Shown: positions 57,020-64,000 of the stretch, piece by piece
How positions within the stretch are numbered: the stretch's first letter is position 1
Layout: each line of letters begins with the position of its first letter
Assembly: GCF_041260155.1 (NCBI RefSeq)
Contig: NC_091942.1
Span: forward strand, 14,409,501-14,473,500
Direction: 5' to 3'
DNA from: Ptychodera flava
Taxonomy: Eukaryota > Hemichordata > Enteropneusta > Ptychoderidae
DNA: 64,000 nt
The notes under the pieces: model-generated
What the model was told of the DNA's origin: nothing
Databases searched by the model: none
What the model saw: only the letters and a program-made list of their open reading frames with translations
Made by a program: the position numbers and the translations under genes

Positions 57020-57634
57020 TGTGTTTGTGCATGTGCATATGTTTCTACGTTTGTATGTATGTCTTATGTGTGTACATAGGTATATATGTAACAGTGTGTA
57101 TCCATGTTTGCATATGTATGTTTTATGTATGAAGTTGTGTATTTATGCATGATGCATGAAATGTTCATGTGTTATATCGGTAGAGAGTTGTTAGTTTGTA
57201 TGCCTATGTGTGCCTTTGTTGTTACATGAAAATTATTCCCTACTCCAGATTTCATACAAAATCTTCAATTGAACTACCAAAATTCCTACTCCAGATTTCA
57301 TACAAAATCTTCAATTGAACTACCAAAATTGTTACAAGTGACACGGGAGCTGGTGCTGATATCAAATTTGTTATCGTGTTGGAAACTTGCACAAACACCA
57401 GAGTATACACCTGCATAAACTTCAAGAGAGATTTCTCAAATCAATGTTTTACATTGAATTCTGAATATTACTAAATCTCAATTTTCAGATTATGTTGAAA
57501 ATCTGGATGAAGAAGCCGTTCCGACAGCCGACCTTCTGGGTACCGCAGTGCGAGAAGACACACCAACTGACGACCTAAAACTGGACGACGAGAACGAATT
57601 TCCACCAATGACCCACCACACGGAAAACATGTGA
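31865..57634 (+). CDS. WIPI2: WIPI2-like PROPPIN, autophagy WD-repeat protein, 10 coding exons
   Basis: Exons: 31865-31935, 32067-32152, 36061-36227, 48716-49003, 49804-49874, 50457-50564, 55616-55780, 56114-56221, 56703-56839, 57489-57634. All junctions are GT-AG and phase-compatible, giving 448 codons plus stop, close to human WIPI2. The protein is a seven-bladed beta-propeller that binds PI3P on forming autophagosomes and, in vertebrates, recruits ATG16L1 for LC3 lipidation. Directly visible: MNLAS start, [15 protein letters not shown], the hallmark FRRG (residues 222-225) needed for phosphoinositide binding, [14 protein letters not shown], the loop [12 protein letters not shown] and [11 protein letters not shown]. 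Arg107 lies where human WIPI2b Arg108, reported to contact ATG16L1, sits. The last two exons encode a poorly conserved acidic tail that ends differently from the human protein. Intron 3 is 12.5 kb and carries most of the mobile elements. Confidence 0.97.
32067..32152 (+). CDS. WIPI2: WIPI2 exon 2
   Basis: [18 protein letters not shown] then [11 protein letters not shown], first propeller blade. Acceptor TCTCTTTCAG, donor GTGAGT, phase 2 to 1. Confidence 0.96.
32153..36060. other. WIPI2 intron 2
   Basis: 3.9 kb, AT-rich. It contains a short CA repeat near 33836-33855 and no supported gene. Several open frames of 60-100 codons look random. Confidence 0.6.
36061..36227 (+). CDS. WIPI2: WIPI2 exon 3
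   Basis: [20 protein letters not shown], then [20 protein letters not shown] and [11 protein letters not shown], the second blade. Ends phase 0; the donor GTAAGT is only 24 bases before a piggyBac-like MITE. Confidence 0.97.
36251..36475. mobile_element. piggyBac-like MITE
   Basis: TTAA at both ends (36251-36254, 36472-36475). Terminal inverted repeats are CCCTTTGAGCGC on the left (after one extra A) and GCGCTCAAAGGG on the right. CCCTTT next to a TTAA duplication is typical of piggyBac-derived MITEs. About 217 bases, non-coding. Confidence 0.75.
36476..39649. other. WIPI2 intron 3, first part
   Basis: No supported gene. A 163-codon minus-strand open frame at 36464-36955 overlaps the MITE end and has no recognisable similarity. 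Confidence 0.5.
39650..39788. repeat. Foldback palindrome, 139 bases
   Basis: Arms beginning GGATAAA each contain CTCTTCTGGTATATAAAGTC and CGATAAAATGTC and pair almost completely around a 3-base centre (TGT). Probably a foldback-type MITE. A 131-codon open frame across it is an artefact of the palindrome. Confidence 0.9.
39789..41717. other. WIPI2 intron 3, between the palindromes
   Basis: Nothing recognised on either strand. Confidence 0.45.
41718..41867. repeat. Foldback palindrome, 150 bases
   Basis: Arms start GGTTA(T)CCCAC(G/A)ATATCAG and contain CGCTTGGTTGGGA and CCGCATCACAC, pairing across a short centre (TCGTCTTCGACT). It is GC-richer than its surroundings and has a different sequence from the 39650 palindrome. 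Confidence 0.9.
41868..46137. other. WIPI2 intron 3, middle part
   Basis: One short inverted-end MITE at 45416-45510. Otherwise no supported gene or RNA. Confidence 0.45.
45416..45510 (+). repeat. Short inverted-end MITE copy
   Basis: AAACCTGTCACTGCC to GGGGTTAACAGGTTTA, with an interior AAATGGCTGAGTGTGGATCTG. The same order of motifs recurs at 52575-52675, 53122-53217 and 53820-53902. Confidence 0.5.
46183..46245 (+). repeat. CGTG-type microsatellite in element head
   Basis: Runs of CGTG/CGTC units just inside the element's 5' head. The shorter, more mutated equivalent is at 54805-54845. Confidence 0.9.
46250..47690 (+). repeat. About 150-bp tandem (satellite-like) array
   Basis: Units carry CATGTACAGAGCCATAACTC, TTCAAAGTTGGTACAAGGAC, a CAATTTGTTTTGTGATACGA stretch, and AATATGGCCGCCAGGCGGCC (itself palindromic). 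Unit starts at about 46390, 46539, 46689, 46839 and 46989 show a 149-150 base period. Later units toward 47690 are more diverged. Because 150 is divisible by 3, open frames persist through the array without being genes. Confidence 0.95.
48447..48681 (+). repeat. 22-bp minisatellite next to exon 4 acceptor
   Basis: Repeated GTTCAGAAAATTGAAGTGAG followed by either AA or a 10-base AGGCAKACAA-type insert, giving 22- and 32-base periods. It ends about 35 bases before the WIPI2 exon 4 acceptor, covering the likely branch-point region. Confidence 0.95.
48716..49003 (+). CDS. WIPI2: WIPI2 exon 4
   Basis: [20 protein letters not shown] through [13 protein letters not shown] and [10 protein letters not shown] to LATASEK. 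It is 96 codons in phase 0 at both ends and nearly colinear with human WIPI2. The acceptor follows a 22-bp minisatellite. Confidence 0.98.
49004..49803. other. WIPI2 intron 4
   Basis: 800 bases, no feature seen. Confidence 0.6.
49804..49874 (+). CDS. WIPI2: WIPI2 exon 5 with FRRG motif
   Basis: [20 protein letters not shown] then GMKR. The F-R-R-G at residues 222-225 is the PROPPIN phosphoinositide-binding signature and is intact. Ends phase 2 at GTTAGT. Confidence 0.97.
49875..50456. other. WIPI2 intron 5
   Basis: No feature seen. Confidence 0.6.
50457..50564 (+). CDS. WIPI2: WIPI2 exon 6
   Basis: [20 protein letters not shown] then [16 protein letters not shown]. Ends phase 2 at GTGAGT. 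Confidence 0.97.
52575..52675 (+). repeat. Short inverted-end MITE copy
   Basis: Shares TTTGATCCAAACCCATTGTT, GGAGTGTGGGCCTGTTTACA and GCGAACAGTTTA with the related copies. Ends are degenerate. Confidence 0.4.
53122..53217 (+). repeat. Short inverted-end MITE copy
   Basis: ACCTGTTCATCCC at the left and GGGGTTAACAGGT at the right form imperfect terminal inverted repeats about 96 bases apart. Confidence 0.5.
53820..53902 (+). repeat. Short inverted-end MITE copy
   Basis: Contains CCAAACCATTGTTATCAATG, GTGAGTGTGGACCTGTCTAC and GGGGTGAACAGGTTA, colinear with the copies at 52575 and 20930 (reverse). Confidence 0.5.
54753..54985 (+). mobile_element. Truncated 5' head of the Helentron-like family
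   Basis: TTAGTCCCCACGGACACCGT, G-rich stretch, CTTATAGGTTTGGTC, CGTG-type microsatellite, TTCACGCAGATATCTCAGA and the start of one array-like unit, then no further match. The array and 3' end are missing. Confidence 0.8.
55111..55560 (+). mobile_element. Related head joined to a different tandem unit (224 bp, two copies)
   Basis: TTAGTCCCCATGGATGAAGT, then CTTATAGATTGGGTCATGTC and TTCACGCAGATAT resemble the Helentron-like head. They are followed by two copies, 224 bases apart (55187 and 55411), of a unit containing TATTTGTCCATAACTCAGTA and CACCCTTCATATATGGTATG. This unit is not the 150-bp one, although both contain CATAACTCAG. No 3' hairpin is visible before WIPI2 exon 7. Confidence 0.75.
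55616..55780 (+). CDS. WIPI2: WIPI2 exon 7
   Basis: [20 protein letters not shown], then [18 protein letters not shown]. It corresponds to the membrane-facing loop and following blade (human [21 protein letters not shown]). A truncated repeat element ends about 55 bases upstream of the acceptor. Confidence 0.97.
55781..56113. other. WIPI2 intron 7
   Basis: No feature seen. Confidence 0.6.
56114..56221 (+). CDS. WIPI2: WIPI2 exon 8
   Basis: [20 protein letters not shown] then [17 protein letters not shown], the last propeller blade. Phase 2 to 2. Confidence 0.97.
56222..56702. other. WIPI2 intron 8
   Basis: No feature seen. Confidence 0.6.
56703..56839 (+). CDS. WIPI2: WIPI2 exon 9, C-terminal tail
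   Basis: After [10 protein letters not shown] the sequence is Pro/Gly/Ala-rich ([16 protein letters not shown]) and unlike human. Its phases (2 in, 1 out) fit both neighbours. Confidence 0.9.
56862..57013 (+). repeat. Compound TA/GA microsatellite
   Basis: A long (TA)n tract with a few breaks is followed directly by (GA)n, 23 bases after the exon 9 donor. Open frames of repeated Ile-Tyr and Arg-Glu here are artefacts. Confidence 0.97.
57239..57330 (+). repeat. Perfect 46-bp tandem duplication
   Basis: Two adjacent identical copies (57239-57284, 57285-57330) starting CCTACTCCAGATTTCATACA, in WIPI2 intron 9. Confidence 0.97.
57489..57634 (+). CDS. WIPI2: WIPI2 exon 10, last exon
   Basis: Acidic tail [18 protein letters not shown], then [19 protein letters not shown] and TGA at 57632-57634. 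The DE-rich run before PPM resembles the human ending LDEDSEHPPMILRTD. Confidence 0.93.
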
Positions 57635-60600
57635 ACATGAGGAATATTACAATTCTTTTTACAGGAAGCGAATCGTGATTTGTGATTTATCAATCTGACT
57701 GATGAAGTTTAAAGGATAAAATATACAACATCATGTCCAAAATTTATTGGTCAGCCTCTTATTACATTGTTTGCTTTATAACTGGCCTTTTTTCACCCTA
57801 AAGACATTTTCTTGTCATACAATGAATCGTGTTAGGGCCATCATTACAAATCCTACATAAGTTGTGTATATTGATATGAAAATTATACAGTATTTGTAGT
57901 GGATTAAATCTTGGTAGTAATTTTTGTTTTGGTGCGTAGGGTTTAGTTTCTATCTTGGTCTTGTTACAGGCATTCTGTCTGTCCACTGAATGATTATCTT
58001 ATTCTGTCAGAAATTTTAATGTAAAGCTCCAATAAATCTTTCAGTTCCATGATTGTTGTCGCTAGTTTTGACACGTGTGAGCTTGCTGATTGATAATTGT
58101 TATCATGTCACAGCTTGACCACGCCGATACAGTGTCCAGTATATACTCTTTGTGTACATGAAACCACGAAGCGTTATCTGACATTAACAACAGAAATGCT
58201 CATAAAAGAGATACCGATTCAATTAAATGATTTTGCCCACAGCGAAGCATGGGCACCCCATTTTGCAAGCTGATAAAGTTGCAAATAATTGACCATAAGT
58301 CTACCGGTTGAATTAGTCTAATGAGAAGGCATCACTTCAATAAGACTTTGTTGCTTGTACTAGATAAACACATAGTGGATTCATGCACACAACATATGCA
58401 TACCAGACACCATATCAGTAAGGTCAAGTGCAATTGACTGTATTTGACCTCTGACCATACTTTGTTACCCATCTACCTTGCTAATACGTGCAATACACCT
58501 GCCCAAAGAACTCCTGGAACTGACATGGTGGCCTTGTCCAACTTGTTCCTTAATGATGTCAAATATGATGAGCAGTGTCTGTCGTTCACAAGTAGATGTG
58601 CAAATCAAAGACGCCCTCAGCATTACGGGTCACATGACCAGGTAGTTGAAACACAGGATTTTAACCCTTTAACCACGGGTTTTGCCCAGCCCTATTGTTT
58701 TCTGTTCATGACACAATTGGACCTCTACATAGAGACATGGAGATAAAAAGGTTACTCTACATGTGCTCTTTTGCAGTCCTTGTGCAGTTTCACTGGTGTT
58801 GTTCTATTTTTTCTAACATTTTACACTTACTCTTTGAAATTGAAATGGCAAAGACCACAAGCTTTTCACACACCGTATGTTGAAAGTGAATTTTGCTTGA
58901 ATATTGAAGGGAAAGCGCCATTTAAGTGTTACACATCACAGCTTCTTTTTTGGATTTATACCGACAAATATAACTCTGAACTGCAGAGTTCAGAATCTTT
59001 GTTCTGAGAAAGTACCCTTATGTACTCGGCCTGGACAGACATTTACAAATCAAAAGTGAGTGGTTGAATCTTGATTCATTAGTAGACAATCTGAAAGCAT
59101 AAGACAAAATCTCTATCAGTTGGTAAAGACAGATAAAATAAGCCACTTCATGTGGGTTCAATCAAATCGCCTTTTCAAGCTGGCTGCTCTCTGACAACCA
59201 TAGTGACGTAGCATTAGTGATGTAATATTCCTTTTTTATCAGTAATGGTGCATGCATTGATGATAACCCAGGCATGTGACATGTACTTGGTGCCACACTG
59301 GCAAATTTCAAAATCCCAAAGTCCCAAGAAGCCTAGTATTCAATAGACATACACACATTCTGTCCATTTTGCCTCATATATTATAATATATAATAAGTTT
59401 AAATGACAACTATCTGTAAGAAAAAATCGACAAAAGAAACCACAGTGGTGACAATTGTACAGTAATTTGAAGAACTGCAACAGCCCTGGTATTTTCCTGT
59501 CTGACAAATTTTTCTCTTGTGTTTTTTTTTTTTTGGCTAAGGCTAGCCAAAATATCCAAACAAAGATACTTGCTATGTTACGGTAGAAATTACTAGACAC
59601 AGACAGTGAAGACGTAGCACATAATGGAATACAACTGTAACAAAAACAATTTTATTGGAACCTAGAATGCTCACTAATAATTGAAACTATACAAAGTTAC
59701 TCAGCTTGGTGGAGAGCGTGAAGCATTAGTTTAACCAGGCCATTTCACAAAAGTCCACGAAGCGTGGTTTCAACCTAAACAGTCCTGTCTTTAATGCGAC
59801 GTAGCAATGCGAAGAAAAGCAATGTCAATGATGGATTCAGTAAACAGTCAGCAACTTAGTGACGTGGTCATTTGACGTTGACAATAGCATTTTCCTCTCA
59901 CCTTCTTTACACACTAAACAAATAACATCGACAGTCCTGCAACTCTTGCAATTGGTTCCATCGACTCTGTAGTTCCTCTACAATTAGTTGTGTAGAAATC
60001 TCTTTTTTTAGATGTTAAGCAGTCTTCCCTGTGCAGTCGGACAATATATCTATATATAGTCAGCACCTGGTTGAAAGTAACATTAAAATGTCCACCATAA
60101 TCTGCATAACATCTTGAAACACATCTGGTGACGTATCATGAAGTTGTTGAACCAAGCTATTTTACTTCTCTCAACCGAGCATACAAAACTGAACATAAGG
60201 CATTGTAACAGCTATTTCAGACACCACATTCCAAATAAATGGGATTTCCCAGGTTTAAATATTTGGCAAAAATTAAAACTTGCATATTGCTGATATTATT
60301 ATTAAAATGGAAAAATTTCCAGAAACTTATACCTGTGAACAACACAATCTGACCAGGAGTTTTTGAATTTTAATCAATTTCAGCTGGCAAATTTTTGATT
60401 CAAAGATTTTTATTTGAATGTAGAACTAAATACTGAAATTCTCAATACCGATTGCTCAAGTATTAGACACAAATGTTGTCTTGTAGTGTATGGGCATACA
60501 GTCATTGGACAAAGCTGACACCATAAGGCTTACAAATTTGCAATGCACTGATATGCCAGTATATAGTCAAGAGAATTGACCCTCAGGTTAGTAGTCTGGT

Positions 60601-61941
60601 AAGAAGCGTACACAGGCAAATCCACTTCATAAAATCATTGAAATTTAATTTGGGGACATTTGCCATCAGAGAAATCTGATAAAAATATTTTTCTTTCCTA
60701 GAGCATCTAAAAAATCAGGTAATTTTTTCAGATTTCGTCCAGGTATTGTCCTGGACTTTACTGGCATTTTTTTACACAGCTTGCCTTTAAGTCTGGATAA
60801 AAATCAGTTTTGTATTCTTTCAAAGTAGTGGTCTGTACAAAATTTTCATTGATAAGTGTAAGACAATATTGAACAGACTTGCTACTTGCACAAGTGCAGT
60901 CAGATAAATGTTGCTATGCCTGACCTTGGAGTAGAGGCACATGACAGTCACATGTATTACTGTAATGTGAAACACACTGACATCATTTAGACATGAGGTT
61001 ATCACATGAATAACTCTAGGCTGGTACTGGAACAGAGTTTAACTCTTTATTTACATTTTGTAAATACTTCATCAATTTTAAACCATGATCTCACATTTAT
61101 GGTGGAGACTTCAAAATATCTTTGCCAAATTGAATATCACATAACCCCCAGTGACAGCGCCCTCACAGGATAAGCAGCAAACTTGATGTTATAAATTGGA
61201 CCCCCCCAAAAAATTGTTTCTTGTCCTTGATATTCAGCAAAAGTGATGCAGTGACATGGCTTTCTTTTTTTTACCTTCCTAACAATGCTGGTGTGGCACT
61301 ATCAATGCAAATTATTGTCTTTTATCACTGGCTGCATCATCAGTTTTCTTTTTAGCATTTTTGGACATGCAAACAGGGATATCAAGGATAGATGTACTGA
61401 TGAGTATGTAACCCCACCCCACCCCCATGATGCACATGTTCTGAAATGACGTGCGCTGTGACCAGAGACAATTTTTTTTAGCCTTACAGGCAGTGCCTGA
61501 ATGTCAATGGTGTGCATTTTACCCAGGTCAAGCCATACTCAAGAAGGAGCACAAAAACATGGCAATGGACAACATCGATAACAAATGTCACAACTCTGAA
61601 CTCAGCTCTTGGATCATCAAGCCTAGTTGAGAATGGTTGGGAACTGGAGCAATTTTTGTGCAGTTTCCAGGTTTTCAATGACAGCTGGCCATCACGTAAT
61701 TCACGTTGAAAGCATATCTCTGGTTCACACAATGGTCCCATCACACATATTGGAACAAGGTATGTTAGTAGCTTAAAAGCTTGACTGCAGACATGCCCAG
61801 TCTAGCACCTTGTTATGCTTCAGAAAGCAAGAAAAGGTTTAAAGCCATTGTGTCAGCTGGGGTCTCCAAAGAGTCATAAAAGTGATTCTTTAGTTGCTCA
61901 GCAAGCTCTGATCACGCTATTTAGTTGCCTTTCTTTGTTCA
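57635..61941. other. WIPI2 3' UTR and intergenic DNA
   Basis: The 3' UTR runs to about 58055. Beyond it no gene is supported. The segment 61484-61760 has open frames on both strands but unclear splice structure. Confidence 0.45.
58031..58036 (+). terminator. WIPI2: WIPI2 polyadenylation signal AATAAA
   Basis: Canonical AATAAA about 400 bases after the stop codon, with a TG-rich stretch just downstream. It implies a 3' UTR of roughly 0.4 kb. Confidence 0.6.
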
Positions 61942-64000
61942 ACAAGTCATCGTTGATGACACAGTCCCCACTTGTTAAGGGGTACTTTGATTACAAGTCC
62001 TCAGAGAGGATAGAGTCCTCTTCATTAATTAGGTCTGTGATAAAAATACTTTGATACAGATGGCACTCAATGGCCAAGAATGAGTTCCATGGTGATGAAA
62101 ACATAAAACCAATGTAGGCACCATCCTAAAGTTCATAAAATGAGTCAACTAGGAATTAATCAACAGGGTGTTGCAAAAAATTTTGCATACAATCCTAATA
62201 CTCAATAGATTATCACTGGTACCATATTTCATGAAGTTTGATGCAGTATTTACAACAAACTATGAGATCAACATCTGTATCAAGTTTCATCAAATTGACG
62301 CATCAATTTGACGTTGTATTAATTTGTGGCTATATCACTCTAATTAGGAAAGTTCATTACTTATGCAATTACAAATTAATTAAAATGACACTGATAAATG
62401 TCTTTTTCAATGTTAAAGCAATGTGAGCTTAACATCTGTGCAAAGTTTCATGAAATTGGTGCAGTATTTCTTGACATATCAGCCTACTTACAAAACTTCA
62501 ATAATTGACATGTTACTGCTACATGACGTGAAACAAATTGACGAGCATATGTATGAAATAGGTCAATGTCCTTGTACCAACTTTGAATGATACTGGTGGA
62601 AATGTGTGTGAGTTATGGCTCTGTACATTAGAAAATTGTAACAAAATCACCGCCATGCAGCGATATTTGATCTTACTGTTTAAAAAATCAACATGTACCG
62701 TATATGTATTACATAAGTCAATGTCCATGTACCAACTTTGAATAGGATCAGTTGAGACTTGCCAGAGTTATGGCTCTCGACATGAAACAACCATAACAAA
62801 ATTGCCATCATGTGGCCATATTTGACCCCCTTGTGAAACCAATCGACATACATATGTATAAATAAGTCAATGTCCTTGTACCAACTTTGAATAAATTCGC
62901 TGGATACATGTCTGAGTTATGGTTCCGGACATGAAAAAATCGGGAAAAAAATGGCCACACGGCAGCCATATTGGATTGTATCACAAAACAAATCAATGTG
63001 CATATGTATGACATAGGTCAATGTCCTTGCACTAAGTTTGAATAAAATTGGTGAATAAAATCGTACGTGTCCAAGGGACGTGAACAAATTGTAACAAAAT
63101 GGCTGCCATGCAGCCATGTTGGATCATATCATGAAACAAATTGACGTACATATGTATGACATAGGTTCATGTCATTGTACAAACTTTGAATAAAATCGGT
63201 TGAGATATGCCTGAGTATCGTGGCTCTGTACATGAAAAAATCGTAACAAAATGGCCACACGGCAGCCATATTGGATCATATCACAAAACAAATTGACATG
63301 CATATCTATGACATTGGTCAATATCCTTGTACCAACTTTGAAAAAAATCGGTTGAAACATGTCTGAGTTATGGCTCTGTACATGACAAAATCATAATAAA
63401 ATGGCTGCCTAGCGGCCATATTGGATCGTATCACAAAACACATTGACGTGCATATGCATCACATAGGTCAATGTCCTTGTACCAACTTTGAATAAAATCG
63501 GTTGAGATATGTTTGAGTTATGGCTCTGTACATGAAAAAATTGTAACAAAATGGCCGCACGGCAGCCATATTGGATCGTATCACAAAACAAATTGACATG
63601 CATATCTATTACAGTGGTCAATATCCTTGTACCAACTTTGAAAAAAATCGGTTGAAACATGTCTGACTTATGGCTCTGTACATGAAAAAATCGTAATAAA
63701 ATGGCCGCCTGGCGGCCATATTGGATCGTATCACAAAACAAAGTGACGTGCATATCTATGACATTGGTCAATGTCCTTGTACCAACTTTGAATAAATTCA
63801 GTTGAAATATGTCTGAGTTATGGCTTTGTACATGAAAAAATCGTAATAAAATGGCCGCCTGGCGGCCATATTGGATCGTATCACAAACAAATCGACATGC
63901 ATATCTATGACATTGGTCAATGTCCTTGTACCAACTTTGAATAAAATCGGTTGAAACATGTCTGAGTTATGGCTTTGTACATGAAAAAATCGTAATAAAA
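61942..64000 (-). mobile_element. Second Helentron-like element, inverted, cut by the window end
   Basis: The minus-strand reading matches 46138-48268. Its 3' end (ATGACTTGT, hairpin GTCATC-AAC-GATGAC, then AGTCCCCAC on the plus strand at 61963-61971) is at 61942. The unique segment extends to about 62530, and at least ten array units continue to the window edge. The 5' head is not reached. Confidence 0.7.
62530..64000 (-). repeat. About 150-bp tandem array, inverted copy
   Basis: Same unit as 46250-47690, read on the minus strand. Units nearest the window end are the most regular; those near 62530 are the most diverged, mirroring the first array, where divergence also rises toward the 3' end. 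Frames such as 63409-63771 (120 codons) are repeat read-through. Confidence 0.95.

Noticed and set aside
56862..57079. Open frames of repeated Ile-Tyr and Arg-Glu
   Set aside because: Pure translation of the TA/GA microsatellite.
62519..63771. Minus-strand open frames up to 120 codons in the second array
   Set aside because: Same repeat read-through as above.

Overview
This is animal (metazoan) nuclear DNA. The genes are split by canonical GT-AG introns, coding density is low, the sequence is AT-rich, and short inverted-repeat transposons and tandem arrays are frequent. The two well-supported genes are a WIPI2-type autophagy protein and an E4F1-type zinc-finger transcription factor. They resemble the human proteins strongly but are not vertebrate-like in detail, and the repeats resemble those of marine invertebrates. 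A non-vertebrate deuterostome such as a hemichordate is my best guess, with low confidence in the lineage.

Layout. 1-900: a possible 3' terminal exon of a plus-strand gene (405-584) with a polyadenylation signal. 900-2539: a 1.64 kb inverted-repeat transposon with a TAA target-site duplication. 2955-8845: a candidate minus-strand gene, three phase-compatible exons (6954-6668, 5354-5252, 3646-3423) plus a weaker upstream exon (8845-8751); product not recognised. 9641-16367: three nearly identical tandem copies of a 2.24 kb unit. 18467-28784: the minus-strand E4F1-like gene, 12 coding exons, 1038 codons plus stop, about 14 zinc fingers and a Gln/Glu-rich insertion before the conserved C-terminus. 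31865-57634: the plus-strand WIPI2-like gene, 10 coding exons, 448 codons plus stop, with the FRRG phosphoinositide-binding motif. The two genes lie head to head, with start codons about 3.1 kb apart. 57635-64000: intergenic DNA and a second copy of a large array-bearing element.

The most interesting non-genic feature is a repeat family in WIPI2 intron 3 (46138-48268) and, inverted, at 61942-64000. It has a 5' head starting AGTCCCCAC, a core of about 150-bp tandem units, an inverted copy of the head motif near the 3' end, and a terminal hairpin. This is the architecture of non-autonomous Helentron-type (DINE-1/HINE-like) elements. Two more 5' heads, one joined to a different tandem unit (224 bp), lie in intron 6. 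Intron 3 also has two 140-150 bp foldback palindromes, a piggyBac-like MITE just after exon 3, and a 22-bp minisatellite next to the exon 4 acceptor.

The two main genes act in separate pathways: autophagosome formation (WIPI2) and cell-cycle/p53-linked transcription (E4F1). I see no functional link beyond being neighbours. All gene models are hand-assembled from splice sites, reading-frame phase and remembered family sequences; no search was run.
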